This document shows, piece by piece, positions 42,894 through 52,591 of a stretch of DNA of 64,000 nt. Every line of letters starts with the position of its first letter. Within the stretch, counting starts at the first letter, position 1. The stretch lies in the NCBI GenBank assembly GCA_018401565.1, contig JAGYKS010000029.1:1-64000 (forward strand). Reading direction: 5' to 3'. The notes beneath the pieces are model-generated. The model worked only from the letters and a program-made list of their open reading frames with translations, was not told the DNA's origin and did no database searches. This DNA comes from Acidimicrobiales bacterium (lineage in GTDB: Bacteria > Actinomycetota > Acidimicrobiia > Acidimicrobiales > Acidimicrobilacustridaceae). The position numbers and the translations under genes are program-made.

Positions 42894-44275
42894 GTCGTGC
42901 CCTTCCGGGCATCGAGCAGGGCCCGGAGGCTGGCACCGTCAGTGGGGACGACCTCCACGGGGATGGGCAGGTCGTCGGGCGACGTGTCATCGAGGAATCG
43001 TCCCTGAGACAGGCACACGTCGGGCAGCAGGTAGCGGCGGTCGGGCGACCGGTCAGCGAGCACTGCTGCGATGTCAGATCCGGTGAGCAGGCCGGTCACT
43101 GCAGTGGTGCCGCCAAAGAAGGTGTTGGGCACGGCGAGAACCTCGACGTCGTGATAGCCGGCGTCGGCCAACACCGGTCCAAGCACCGCAGCCCCGTACC
43201 CACCGGTGAGCACCGTGATCGGGGCGTCACGCCGAGGGGCCATGCGCACGGCGACCGATCCGTCGGAGGACTCGCCCGCCCCCGGGGCGGTGCGCGGGGC
43301 CCGGTAGCCCTGAGCGGGGGCGCCGTCGACAGCAGCGAAGAATCCCGGGGTGGCGCCCCGTGCCGCTGCCGCACCGGTGAACTCGAGAGCGAAACTCGAC
43401 GCCATGCCGACGCCGTCTTCGTGCATGGGGAAGCCCTCGTAGGCTTCGGCGTCGGGAAATGGCACACCGGCGAGCAGGTAGTACTCATCGGCGGCAAACA
43501 CCACCCTGCGTCCAAGCGTGTCCATGAAGTCGGCCTGGGCGGCGTGAACGACGTCGACAACAGCCGCCGCTTCGTCAGCACGATGCGGGCGCATGCGCTC
43601 TTCCTTGTTGTACCGGCTCACGCCGAGGGGGACGACGCACAACGAGGCAAGATCGCTGTATTCGTCGAGGACCCCGGTGAGGGTGTCGGCGAGAACCTGC
43701 CCGTCGTTCACGCCCGGACACACCACCACCTGTCCGTGCACCGTCACACCGGCGTCGAGTAACGCTCGCAACCAGCGCAGGCTGACCGCCCCGCGTCGAT
43801 TTCGCAGCATCTCAGACCGCTTGGTTCCATCAGTGGTGTGGATGCTCACGTGCAGCGGTGACAGTCCCTCAGTGAGCACCCGCTCAAGGTCCATCTCGGT
43901 GAATCGGGTGAGGGTGGTGAAGTTGCCATACAGGAACGACAACCGGTAGTCGTCATCCTTGAGGTGCAGGCTGCGACGCGTGTCGGGCGGGAGTTGGTGG
44001 ATGAAACAGAATTCGCAGTGATTGTCGCACGTCATCACGCGATCGAACACCGCTGAGTGAACCTCGACGCCCAGTGCCTCACCGTCGCGCTTGGCCACCA
44101 CGACGGTGCGCTGGACTCCACCGCTCACGATCTCCAGCTCGGGGTCGGCCTCATCGGCGAGCCACCGGTACTCGAGAACGTCTGCGGGCGTCTTGCCGTT
44201 CAACGAGACAATTTCATCGCCCACGACCACACCCGCAACATCTGCGGGTGAGCCGGGGGTCACGGAAATCACCAT
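42890..44275 (-). CDS. DUF512 protein with PDZ-like and radical-SAM-like regions
   Basis: 461 residues, intact. The N-terminus (MVISVTPGSPADVAGVVVGD, EIVSLNGKTPADV) is a PDZ-like domain. A Cys motif MTCDNHCEFCFIHQLP (CxxxCxxC) follows, the arrangement of radical SAM proteins, and GNFTTLTRFTEMDLERV, then HVSIHTTDGTKRSEMLRN continues the domain. The C-terminal part carries DUF512 with ITVLTGGYGAAVLGPVL. This family sits beside der in many bacteria; its reaction is unknown. ATG 44275 was chosen; the open frame extends further upstream but only into the region overlapping ispH. Confidence 0.85.
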   Translation of the reverse strand: MVISVTPGSPADVAGVVVGDEIVSLNGKTPADVLEYRWLADEADPELEIVSGGVQRTVVVAKRDGEALGVEVHSAVFDRVMTCDNHCEFCFIHQLPPDTRRSLHLKDDDYRLSFLYGNFTTLTRFTEMDLERVLTEGLSPLHVSIHTTDGTKRSEMLRNRRGAVSLRWLRALLDAGVTVHGQVVVCPGVNDGQVLADTLTGVLDEYSDLASLCVVPLGVSRYNKEERMRPHRADEAAAVVDVVHAAQADFMDTLGRRVVFAADEYYLLAGVPFPDAEAYEGFPMHEDGVGMASSFALEFTGAAAARGATPGFFAAVDGAPAQGYRAPRTAPGAGESSDGSVAVRMAPRRDAPITVLTGGYGAAVLGPVLADAGYHDVEVLAVPNTFFGGTTAVTGLLTGSDIAAVLADRSPDRRYLLPDVCLSQGRFLDDTSPDDLPIPVEVVPTDGASLRALLDARKGTT

Positions 44276-44374
44276 CGGAGCGGACACGACTGACCACGCT
44301 ACCGGCCCGGGGTCCCCCACCTGCAGTCGGTGGGAGCTGCAGGCGTCAGCCACCGAGGCGGCTCCGCTCACCGG

Positions 44375-44380
44375 TAACGT
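44375..44380 (+). promoter_or_regulatory. -10 element of ispH
   Basis: CCGGTAACGT context; TAACGT lies 7 nt before GTG 44388. Confidence 0.5.
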
Positions 44381-44387
44381 GGCACTC

Positions 44388-45488
44388 GTGGACTCCACCG
44401 ACCGCCCATCTGACAACAATGGCCTGTCTGGTCCCGGCTCCAGCGCCGTGGATCTGGTGCTTTTGGCTGCGCCAAGAGGCTTCTGCGCCGGTGTCGAAAT
44501 GGCCATCAAGGCTCTGGCGTGGATGCTTCGGGCCTTTGAACCGCCGGTGTACTGCTATCACGAGATCGTCCACAACCAGAGGGTGGTCGCACGGTTCGAG
44601 GATCAAGGCGTCATATTCGTTGACGACATTTCTGAGGTGCCCGAGGGAATGCCGATCATGCTCTCGGCGCACGGTTCAGCACCCGAAGTCGCAGCACAGG
44701 CCCGACAGCGGGCCAGCTACGTGGTGGATGCCGTGTGTCCGCTGGTGACAAAGGTGCATCACGAGGTGAAGGTTCGTGCCGGCAAGGGGTACCGGATCGT
44801 GTACGTCGGCCACGAGGGGCACGAGGAGGCGGTTGGCACCATGGCCGTGGCACCTGACTCCATCGACCGCGTCGAAAGCGTCAGCGAGGTCGAAGCTCTG
44901 GTCGACCCAGGTGTGCCGGTTGCCCTTTTGGCCCAGACGACGTTGTCCCACCGTGACTGGGAAGACGTTGCCGATGCGGTCAAGGCCCGTTTCGACGACG
45001 TGTGGACACCGGGACGCTCCGACCTGTGTTTTGCCACCACCAACCGCCAGGCAGCACTCACCCTCATCGCCCCTCGCTGTGATGCTGTGGTGGTGATCGG
45101 TTCGGAAAACTCGTCGAACACCCGGGCACTGGAGCGTCTGGCCGTCGGTGCCGGCAGCGGGCGTGTTGTGAGAGTCAACGGGCCCGATGAGCTCCCCAAT
45201 GATCTGCGCGGAGTCGTTGGCGTCACTGCTGGGGCATCAGCGCCAGAGGAGCTGGTGGAGTCGGTGATTTCCCGGCTGGCACCGACCGGCGGCGTCGAGG
45301 AGGTCCGCTACACCGATGAAGACGAGTACTTCCCGCCGCCACGCAACCTGCGTGACCTGCTCAACGGAGTTGGGGCCATGGCAGCGTTCGCCCTCGGCGG
45401 CCCGGCAGCGGCAGCATCAAGCGCCGACGACCGGAGTCTCACCGCCAGCGAGGTACTCGACCAGTTTCAGTCGTCAACGGTCGACTGA
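44388..45488 (+). CDS. ispH: 4-hydroxy-3-methylbut-2-enyl diphosphate reductase
   Basis: Last enzyme of the non-mevalonate isoprenoid pathway; an iron-sulfur enzyme giving IPP and DMAPP. The cluster Cys residues lie in PRGFCAGVEMAI, AVCPLVTKVHHE and DLCFATTNRQAAL; YHEIVHNQRVVARFEDQGV and SAHGSAPEV are also conserved. 366 residues, with an unusual polar tail after residue 330 (NLRDLLNGVGAMAAFALGG, SADDRSLTASEVLDQF). GTG 44388 is favoured by the upstream -10. It provides precursors for the carotenoid genes that follow. Divergent from the DUF512 gene. Confidence 0.95.
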   Translation: MDSTDRPSDNNGLSGPGSSAVDLVLLAAPRGFCAGVEMAIKALAWMLRAFEPPVYCYHEIVHNQRVVARFEDQGVIFVDDISEVPEGMPIMLSAHGSAPEVAAQARQRASYVVDAVCPLVTKVHHEVKVRAGKGYRIVYVGHEGHEEAVGTMAVAPDSIDRVESVSEVEALVDPGVPVALLAQTTLSHRDWEDVADAVKARFDDVWTPGRSDLCFATTNRQAALTLIAPRCDAVVVIGSENSSNTRALERLAVGAGSGRVVRVNGPDELPNDLRGVVGVTAGASAPEELVESVISRLAPTGGVEEVRYTDEDEYFPPPRNLRDLLNGVGAMAAFALGGPAAAASSADDRSLTASEVLDQFQSSTVD

Positions 45489-45503
45489 GTTGGTCCTGTC
45501 CGT

Positions 45504-45824
45504 TCAGGGGCCGTCGGCGACTTCGACCGGGTCGCTCGCCTTCCAGCGAGCCAGCACGGCGGTCATCAGCGAAAACCCGAACAGGTAGTCCTCAAACGGA
45601 ATATCCCACGGGATGCGAAAGCCAGTGTGTTGCGACGGGTTGTACAACACGATCGGGGCCGACAGCTTGGTGAGCCAGCCGTCCACCGGAATCATGAACA
45701 GCAGGCAGATGGCCATGGCGATCCAGAATCGTGAGTCAGACAGCACACCGCTGCGCACCCACAACAACTCGTAGGCCACCACCAGCACAACCGACGCCAC
45801 GGCCAGCACGGTGTACTCAGGCAT
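45504..45824 (-). CDS. Lycopene cyclase subunit, CrtYd type
   Basis: 106 residues with three to four membrane helices (LAVASVVLVVAYELLWV, FWIAMAICLLFMIPVDGWL). It has the lycopene cyclase domain motif PxExxxF (PWDIPFEDYLFGF). Actinobacterial cyclases are often two small membrane proteins that act as a heterodimer, forming beta- or epsilon-type end groups on lycopene or its C50 derivatives. Its ATG (45824) lies inside the crtYc-like gene, 8-bp overlap. Reverse strand, converging with ispH. Confidence 0.85.
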   Translation of the reverse strand: MPEYTVLAVASVVLVVAYELLWVRSGVLSDSRFWIAMAICLLFMIPVDGWLTKLSAPIVLYNPSQHTGFRIPWDIPFEDYLFGFSLMTAVLARWKASDPVEVADGP

Positions 45825-46212
45825 CGGACGCTCCCTTTGTGGGCCCAGTTGCCATCGCCCTGGCTCGAAGCGACTCAAACCAAACCACCCGCCCACCCAG
45901 CAGGTTTCGGACGCTCTCATACGACAGCAGGGCACACAGCGGAATGACGACGAAGAACACCAACTCCTCGAGCGGAACCCCAAGCGGAAGAACCACACCG
46001 GTCACGTACGACTCGGCAAAAAACCAGTGATCCCGTGAAATGGCGACCACGTCCCACAGGTAGAAAACCACGATGACCGGGACCAGCGTCCGGGCAGTTC
46101 GCATCGGACGTCGATAGACCCGGGCGTCGAAGGCCCACTCCAACGGCAGGGTCACGGCCACGCAAGCCGCCATGACCACTAGGTAGGATGCGTTCTCCAC
46201 CAACTGCCCCAA
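45817..46212 (-). CDS. Lycopene cyclase subunit, CrtYc type
   Basis: 131 residues, three to four membrane helices (YLVVMAACVAVTLPLEWAF, TLVPVIVVFYLWDVVAI, FFVVIPLCALLSYESV). Cyclase motif PLEELVFF is present (PxExxxF). It pairs with the downstream CrtYd-like subunit, sharing 8 bp. The start is uncertain: TTG 46212 keeps the full length; GTG 46200 is the alternative. Divergent from the prenyl synthase gene, so the two transcripts share the 46213-46300 region. Confidence 0.84.
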   Translation of the reverse strand: MGQLVENASYLVVMAACVAVTLPLEWAFDARVYRRPMRTARTLVPVIVVFYLWDVVAISRDHWFFAESYVTGVVLPLGVPLEELVFFVVIPLCALLSYESVRNLLGGRVVWFESLRARAMATGPTKGASDA

Positions 46213-46300
46213 TCATTTCTGGCCCAGTGCCACAGGCGATGCAACCACAGCGCCGATCAAACGTCGGGAAGCCCCAGCTTGCCCGAACAGGAGTCCAACC

Positions 46301-47398
46301 ATGGCTGGCACCCCCTTCATTGTACGGCGCGACCACAGTCCATCGTTAACTCAACTCGCCCAGATTGCCGAGCGTACCGATGCGGAGCTCGGTGCGCTGT
46401 TTGGGGTTGAGATCAACAAATGGAGTGCTGTCGATGTCGCCCTTATCCCGCCGCTGGAGGCCCTTCGGGGCCTCGTGCTCAATGGTGGCAAGCGCTTGCG
46501 GCCAGCGTTTTGCCAATGGGGGTTTGACGCCGTTGGGGGCGACAACTCTGAGGGGCCAACGGCAGCGTCGCTTGCTGACGTGCGATGTGCCCTTGAACTT
46601 CTGCACGCGTTCGCGCTCGCCCACGACGATGTCATGGACGATTCTGCAAGTCGACGGGGAATTCCCACCACCCACGTTGAATGGACCCAACGGCACCGCG
46701 ATGAAGGATGGAGCGGTGAATCCCGACGCTTTGGCGAGAGCGTCGCCATCCTGGTCGGAGACCTCGGACACACCCTCGCCAACAGACTCGTGGCCGGAAA
46801 ACCCCCCGAGGTCCTGGCCGTGTGGGGTGAGCTGGAGACCGAACTCATGCTGGGGCAATACCTCGACATTGTCGGCACGGCGGCCGGGGCGGTGTCGGAG
46901 GCAACAGCCCGGCGTGTGGCACAGCTCAAGTCGGGTCGCTACACCGTTGCCCGACCGCTCGAGCTTGGAGTTGCACTGGCAGGAGCGAACGTCATGTCCC
47001 CGGCGCTGGCGGACTACGGCGAGTCGGTTGGGCTTGCCTTCCAGCTGCGCGACGACATCCTTGGTGTGTTCGGCAGCGAGGACATGACGGGCAAGCCTGT
47101 GGGGGACGACCTTCGGGAGGGCAAACCGACCGCCCTTGTGGCCATCGCCCGACAGCGGGCGACCCCAAAACAAATGACCGTCCTTGATAGGGTCGGCGAC
47201 ATCCGTGACGACGATGATGTAGCCATGATCCAACAAGTACTTGAGGCGACAGGTGCCCGAGACGAGACCGAACAGTTGATTGGCTCGCTGACAGACACAG
47301 GAGTCGATGCCCTGACCGCATCAGGCGTGAACCTGGACCCTGACACGACAGCCGTGTTGGCCGAATTCGCTGCCATCCTGGCCACGAGGTCCAGCTGA
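46301..47398 (+). CDS. crtE: Geranylgeranyl diphosphate synthase-type polyprenyl synthetase
   Basis: Condenses IPP units onto an allylic diphosphate; in this setting probably makes GGPP for carotenoids. The first aspartate-rich motif is HDDVMDDS with GGKRLRPAF before it; the second is FQLRDDILGVFG. Further blocks are LAVWGELETELMLGQYLDI and KSGRYTVARPLELG. 365 residues, intact. ATG 46301, with CAGGAG about nine bases upstream. The stop overlaps the crtI ATG, so it is coupled to crtI and crtB. Chain length is an inference from neighbours. Confidence 0.92.
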   Translation: MAGTPFIVRRDHSPSLTQLAQIAERTDAELGALFGVEINKWSAVDVALIPPLEALRGLVLNGGKRLRPAFCQWGFDAVGGDNSEGPTAASLADVRCALELLHAFALAHDDVMDDSASRRGIPTTHVEWTQRHRDEGWSGESRRFGESVAILVGDLGHTLANRLVAGKPPEVLAVWGELETELMLGQYLDIVGTAAGAVSEATARRVAQLKSGRYTVARPLELGVALAGANVMSPALADYGESVGLAFQLRDDILGVFGSEDMTGKPVGDDLREGKPTALVAIARQRATPKQMTVLDRVGDIRDDDDVAMIQQVLEATGARDETEQLIGSLTDTGVDALTASGVNLDPDTTAVLAEFAAILATRSS

Positions 47399-48866
47399 TG
47401 CGGGTCATCGTGGTTGGAGCCGGCCTGGCCGGGTTGTCGGCGGCGTGTCACCTGCGGGGAGCCGGGCACGACGTCCTGGTCCTCGAGCGGGATCCCGGAC
47501 CCGGCGGTCGCGCCCACGACCTGCATCTCGACGGTTTCGCTTTGACGCCGGACCAACCGTGTTCACCATGCCCGAACTGGTTGATGACTGTTTCCGGGCT
47601 CTGGGAGCCGATCCCCGCCAGTACCTGCAGGTCACCGCTGTTGACCCGCTTTACCGCACCACCTTTGCCGACGGCAGCGTGTTGCATGTGCGCCGGGGAC
47701 GCGAAGCCATGGCCGCCGAGATCTCTGCGGTATGCGGGCCCGGCGAGGCTGCCGCCTTCCACCGCTTCGCCGACTGGCTGGGCGAGCTGTATGCCCTTGA
47801 GATGCCAACGTTCATCGACCGGAACTTCGACTCGCCGCTTGATCTGGCCCGTCCTTTGGGGCCCGCCCTGAAGCTGTTGCGTCTGGGTGGCCTTCGCCGA
47901 CTGGCAGCCAAGATCTCCGACTATTTCACCGACGAACGGCTACAGCGAGTGTTCGGGTTTCAGAGCCTGTACGCCGGCGTGGCGCCATACGAAGCACTGG
48001 CGGTGTACTGCATCATCACCTACATGGATTCCATCGCCGGGGTCTATCACCCCGTCGGCGGCATGCAGGCGGTGCCAAGATCGCTGGCGGCCGCCCTGGT
48101 CGACAACGGTGTGGAATTCCGTTACGACACCCCGGTGGAGAGAATCATGCTGGCCGGCGGAACCAGCGGCCGGGTGACCGGGCTGCGCACCACTGACGGT
48201 GAGGTAATCAACGCCGACGCCGTGGTGTGCAACCCCGACCTCCCTGTTGCCTACCGCACATTGCTGCCTGGCACTCCCATGCCGTTGCAAGCCCGGCGGG
48301 GGGCCTACTCCCCGTCGTGCGTGTTGTGGCACGTGGGGGTGCGCGGACTGCCGCAAAACGACGCCGCCCACCACAACATCCATTTCGGAGCCGACTGGGA
48401 CGGTGCCTTCAAGGCCCTGCTCGACGATGGGGTGCGCATGCCCGACCCGTCACTGCTGGTGAGTGTGCCCACCATCGATGAGCCCACCATGGCGCCCGAG
48501 GGCAACAGTGTGCTGTACGTACTTGAGCCCTGCCCCAACCTCGATGGTCGCATCGACTGGACCACCGAGCTCCCCCGGGCCCGTGAGGAACTTGGCCAGC
48601 GCATCGCCGCTCTGGGGTACCCCACCGACATCATCACCGAGACCATCATCGACCCGCTGGAATGGGAGCGACGGGGCATGGAGCGCGGCACACCGTTTGC
48701 CCTGGCACACAAGTTCTTCCAGAGCGGTCCGTTCCGGCCAAACAACATCACCAAGCACGCTCCCGGGCTGGTGTTCACCGGGTCGGGAACGGTTCCGGGT
48801 GTTGGGGTACCCATGGTGCTGATCAGCGGTCGTCTGGCCGCAGAACGCGTGGCACGCCTGTCATGA
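47398..48866 (+). CDS. crtI: Phytoene desaturase CrtI (frame break)
   Basis: FAD-dependent desaturase that converts phytoene to lycopene in steps. The FAD-binding motif is VIVVGAGLAGLSAACHLRGAG, and later HPVGGMQAVPRSLAAAL and the C-terminal GLVFTGSGTVPGVGVPMVL are typical. The frame breaks at about 47537-47540; one added C gives GFRFDAGPTVFTMPELVDD. About 490 residues when corrected. It starts on the crtE stop (TGATG) and overlaps crtB by four bases (ATGA). Confidence 0.95.
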
Positions 48867-49749
48867 GGCGACCACAGGGTCCAGTCACCCTCGAACAGAG
48901 CTACGCCGAATGTCGCAGGCTGAACCGTGAGTTTGGCACCACGTATTACTGGGCCACCTATGCGCTACCCCGCATCAAGCGTCACCATGTTCATGCCCTC
49001 TACGGGTTCTGTCGGTTCGCCGACGAGATCGTGGACGATCCAGCGTTTGGAACCACCGACGAACGGGCCCGGGCACTGAGCGCATTCGGCGACCGGTTTT
49101 TCGCCGATCTGGATGAGGGTCGTTCTGAGGACCTGGTGCTCAAGGCCGTCATCCACACCATCAGGGCGTTTGACCTGGACCCGGACCTGTTCGTGCGTTT
49201 CATGCGCTCGATGACGATGGATCTCACCGTTGGTTCCTACGAGACCTACGACGACCTCATGACCTACGTCGGATGGCTCCGGCAGCCGTCATCGGGGAGA
49301 TGATGCTGCCCATCCTCGAGCCGCCCGACGAACTGGCCCGATCCGGGGCCCGCGCACTCGGTGTTGCCTTCCAGCTCACCAATTTCCTGCGTGATGTCGG
49401 CGAGGACCTCGACCGTGGTCGTGTCTACATCCCTCAGGAGGATCTTCGGCGTTTCGGTGCCGACCCCCACCGCCGGGTGGTTGACGATGCCTGGATTGAT
49501 CTCATGCGCTTCGAGATGCGTCGTTGCCAGGACCTGTACGCCGAGGCCGACGCCGGCATCTGGCGTCTGCCGGTGTCATCTGCCCGGGGTATCCGGGCCG
49601 CACGCAAACTCTACGCCGGCATCCTCGACCAGATCGAAGGCAACCAATTTGACGTATTCACCACCCGGGCCACAGTGCCCATGGTGCGCAAGCTGACCGT
49701 TGTTGCTGGTGCCGCCGCTGGAAGGCCCCGCGCGTCCACTCCCGGCTGA
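48863..49749 (+). CDS. crtB: Phytoene synthase CrtB (frame break)
   Basis: Joins two GGPP molecules head to head to form phytoene. Squalene/phytoene synthase blocks: FCRFADEIVDD (first DxxxD), YWATYALPRIKRHHVHALYG, FQLTNFLRDVGEDLDRGR (second DxxxD) and YIPQEDLRRFG. The frame breaks near 49270; one missing base links TYV to GMAPAAVIGEMML. About 296 residues when corrected. It ends three bases before the convergent plsC stop. Last gene of the coupled crtE-crtI-crtB run. Confidence 0.94.
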
Positions 49750-49752
49750 CGC

Positions 49753-50574
49753 CTAGTCGGATTGGCCGTCGGGCTGCGGTTCTTGTGCAGTTTCCTCCGG
49801 ACGGGCGGGCAGCGGGGCGGACGGCAGATTTGGGGTGCCGGCCAACTCCTGGGCCTGATCGAACAACACCTGAATCGCAGCCGACAATTGCTCGGTCAGG
49901 GTATTGACGGCCTGACGTGGAACCCGCCCCTTGGGGCCAAGCGCCGGTGGGTGGATCGGCTCACCGACCACCATCGTAAGCTTGCGGGGGTACACCATCT
50001 TGGAACCCTTGGGCATGGCGGCTTCGGAGCCACCAATCCCCACCGGCACGATGGGAGCACCGGTTCGGCACGACAAATAGGCGGCACCATGAAACAACGG
50101 CTGCACCACCGGACCGAACTGTCTGGTGCCCTCGGGGAACAGCACCAGTGGCTCTCCCCTGTCGAGCACCTCGCGGCCCGCCCGCAGCGCATCACGATCT
50201 GCGCTGCCACGCTGCACCGGGAACCCACCAGCGGTGGTGAGGAACCAGCCGCCAAAGCGTGACTTCCACAGCGACTCCTTGCCCATGTACCGCAGTCGGC
50301 GGCGTGACACCGCAGCGATCACCGGTGTGTCCAGGTTGGACCGGTGAACTGGCGACAAGATGAACGGGCCCGTCGACGGGATGTGCTCACCACCGGTCAC
50401 CCGAACTCGGAAGTAGGCATGGGCGATGAACACCACCACCGCCCGCACCAGCCGATAGAACAGCCGCTGGGCCAGTGACATCTCCTCGCCACGCTCGTGT
50501 GAGCCGGGGATGTACACCTCCACACGGGCGGCATCCACACTGGGACGGGGTGCACCTGACGACATGTCACTCAT
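49753..50574 (-). CDS. plsC: 1-acyl-sn-glycerol-3-phosphate acyltransferase family protein (PlsC)
   Basis: Acyltransferase that makes phosphatidic acid from lysophosphatidic acid. The catalytic motif HxxxxD is in SPVHRSNLDTPV, and the second motif is LVLFPEGTRQF. Other blocks are MGKESLWKSRFGGWFL and PIVPVGIGGSE. One N-terminal membrane segment (LVRAVVVFIAHAYFRV). 273 residues. Its ATG overlaps the cmk stop by four bases, so it belongs to the aro/cmk operon. The C-terminal 35 residues are Pro-rich and disordered. Confidence 0.9.
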   Translation of the reverse strand: MSDMSSGAPRPSVDAARVEVYIPGSHERGEEMSLAQRLFYRLVRAVVVFIAHAYFRVRVTGGEHIPSTGPFILSPVHRSNLDTPVIAAVSRRRLRYMGKESLWKSRFGGWFLTTAGGFPVQRGSADRDALRAGREVLDRGEPLVLFPEGTRQFGPVVQPLFHGAAYLSCRTGAPIVPVGIGGSEAAMPKGSKMVYPRKLTMVVGEPIHPPALGPKGRVPRQAVNTLTEQLSAAIQVLFDQAQELAGTPNLPSAPLPARPEETAQEPQPDGQSD

Positions 50575-51221
50575 GGCAGCGACGCCACGATCAGGTCCAC
50601 GATCTCGTCCACGCTCAGGGCCGTGGTGTCCACCACCAGGGCATCGTCGGCGGTGGCCAGTGGATCGTGGGTACGTCCCTGGTCCAGGGCGTCACGGCGG
50701 GCCAGGTCGGCCGCCACCGTTTCGTACGAAAGATCGGTCACTTCACGCGACCTTCGGGCTGCGCGCACCTCGGGGCTGGCGTCGAGGTACACCTTGGCGT
50801 CAGCGTCGGGGAAAACCACCGTCCCGATATCACGACCTTCAAGCACTCCCCCGCCGGCCTGCTCGACCCACCGTCGCTGACGGTCGCGCAGTTCGGCCCG
50901 AACCTCAGGGTGGGCGGCCACGATGCTGACCGCCCTGGTCACCTCGGGTCCGCGGATCTCGATGGTGGCGTCAAAGCCGTCCACACTCACCGAACCATCG
51001 CCGTCCATCTCGAGGCGTATCTGGCGGGCGATGCGGGCCACGGGCTCAGCGTCGGCGGGGTCAATGCCATGACGAAGGGCAGCAAAGGCGACGGCGCGGT
51101 ACATGGCCCCGGTGTCGAGGTACCCCAGCCCCAGTCGGGCCGCCAGCGCCCGACCCACCGTGGACTTGCCCGACCCTGCCGGTCCATCAATAGCGATCAC
51201 CGTCATGTGCTCGACCCCCAT
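50571..51221 (-). CDS. cmk: Cytidylate kinase
   Basis: Phosphorylates CMP and dCMP. The P-loop is IAIDGPAGSGKSTVGRALAA, and the substrate-binding region includes YLDTGAMYRAVAFAALRHG and EGRDIGTVVFPDADAKVYL, as in bacterial CMP kinase. RARRSREVTDLSYETVAADL-like residues form the lid. 216 residues. The longer ATG start at 51221 is favoured because a TAGGGT -10 lies seven bases upstream; ATG 51206 (MTVIAIDG) is the alternative. Downstream of aroA, as in many bacteria. Confidence 0.93.
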   Translation of the reverse strand: MGVEHMTVIAIDGPAGSGKSTVGRALAARLGLGYLDTGAMYRAVAFAALRHGIDPADAEPVARIARQIRLEMDGDGSVSVDGFDATIEIRGPEVTRAVSIVAAHPEVRAELRDRQRRWVEQAGGGVLEGRDIGTVVFPDADAKVYLDASPEVRAARRSREVTDLSYETVAADLARRDALDQGRTHDPLATADDALVVDTTALSVDEIVDLIVASLP

Positions 51222-51228
51222 GGTGGCG

Positions 51229-51234
51229 ACCCTA
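51229..51234 (-). promoter_or_regulatory. -10 element of cmk (internal)
   Basis: Reverse-strand GGGTAGGGT context; TAGGGT lies 7 nt before ATG 51221 and includes the aroA TAG stop. Confidence 0.45.
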
Positions 51235-52591
51235 CCCGTCTGAGCGGGACTGACGGCGCAGTCCGTCGAGATCGCGGAAGAACCCGGGATAGGTCTTGTT
51301 CACACACTCAGGGTCCACGATCTGGATGCCGTCGGCGGCAAGTCCCACCACAGAAAAGGCCATGGCCATGCGGTGGTCGTCGTAGGTCCGCACCGCAGAC
51401 GGGCTCGGGGTACCGGGCTGCACGATGAACCCATCGGGGGTCTCTGTGGCGGCGATACCCATGCGGTGCAGTTCGGTGACCACCGCAGCGATGCGATCGG
51501 TCTCTTTGTGCCGGATGAACCCCACTCCGGTCACCTCGGTGGGGCCGTCGGCGAAGATCGCCACCGCCGCCATGGTGGGGGCGGTGTCGGAGATCTCGCC
51601 CATGTCCACAGTGACCCCGCGCAGTCCACCAGAGTCCGGGCCTGTCAGTTCAACCCAGTCGGAGCCCCAGCGCACGATGGCGCCCATGGACTCGAGGACG
51701 CTTGCAAACCTGATGTCACCCTGCAGGCTGTCACGGCCAACTCCCTCCACCCGCACCGTCCCGCCGCACACTGCCGCTGCGGCCAGAAAGTAGGAGGCCG
51801 CCGAGGCATCGGACTCAATGTCGAAGCGGCGGGCGCAGGCACCCACCGTGCGCCACCCGCAGTGACCACCCACCGACATCGTCACTGATGGCCTCCATCA
51901 CCGTGCTGGCACCGAAGGCCTCCATCACGGCCATGGTCATGGTGACGTAGGGCAGCGACACGAGGTCACCGGGAACCGTCAGCGTGAGCCCATCAGGCAT
52001 GCACGCACCTGCCATGGCCAACCCCGACAAGAACTGGCTTGATGCATCGCCACTGATGGTCACAGCGCCACCTCGCACCGGACCTCCCGACACCTCAGCG
52101 GGCAGTCCCTCGCCAGTGGCAACAACCGTGGCTCCGAGCTGTCTCAGCGCAGTGATGGATCCACCCATGGGACGAGCCCGCAGCGGTTCGAGGCCATCGA
52201 CGACGTAGGGGCCTGGGCCGAGGGCACACGCCGCAAGCACGAACCGGGCGGTAGTCCCCGACAACCTGGCCGGGAGTTCCACCGGACTGGAGGCATCCGG
52301 CCCCGCAGTGCGTCCGTTGACCCCCTGCACTGTCGCCAACCCGCTGGACGGGTCAAGCTTGACGTCTGCTCCCAACGCCGCAATGCACTCCGCCATGGCG
52401 GCGGTGTCGTCGGATTCCAGCACTCCGTGCAAGGTGCTGGTTCCCGAGGCCAGCGCAGCGATCATCAGGGCCCGGTTGGTGATGCTCTTGGATCCGGGCG
52501 GACGCACGACGGCGTCGACACGGTGTCCGAGGGGCGGCACGTCGTGCACCGATGCGCCGGGGGGCGCAGCGGGGTCGGGCCGGCCACTCAT
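51232..52591 (-). CDS. aroA: 3-phosphoshikimate 1-carboxyvinyltransferase (EPSP synthase; frame break)
   Basis: Shikimate-pathway enzyme joining phosphoenolpyruvate to shikimate 3-phosphate. Conserved blocks: RPPGSKSITNRALMIAALA, LSGTTARFVLAACALGPG, TISGDASSQFLSGLAMAGA, then after the break RRFDIESDASAASYFLAAAA, GVGFIRHKETDRIAAVVTEL and TYDDHRMAMAFSVVGL. The frame breaks around 51848 (one extra base) near RVAHGG/ACARRFD. About 453 residues when corrected. Its ATG overlaps the tyrA stop by four bases. Confidence 0.94.

Noticed and set aside
41763-43007. Long forward open frame (414 codons) opposite der
   Set aside because: Shadow of der. No start context or family features.
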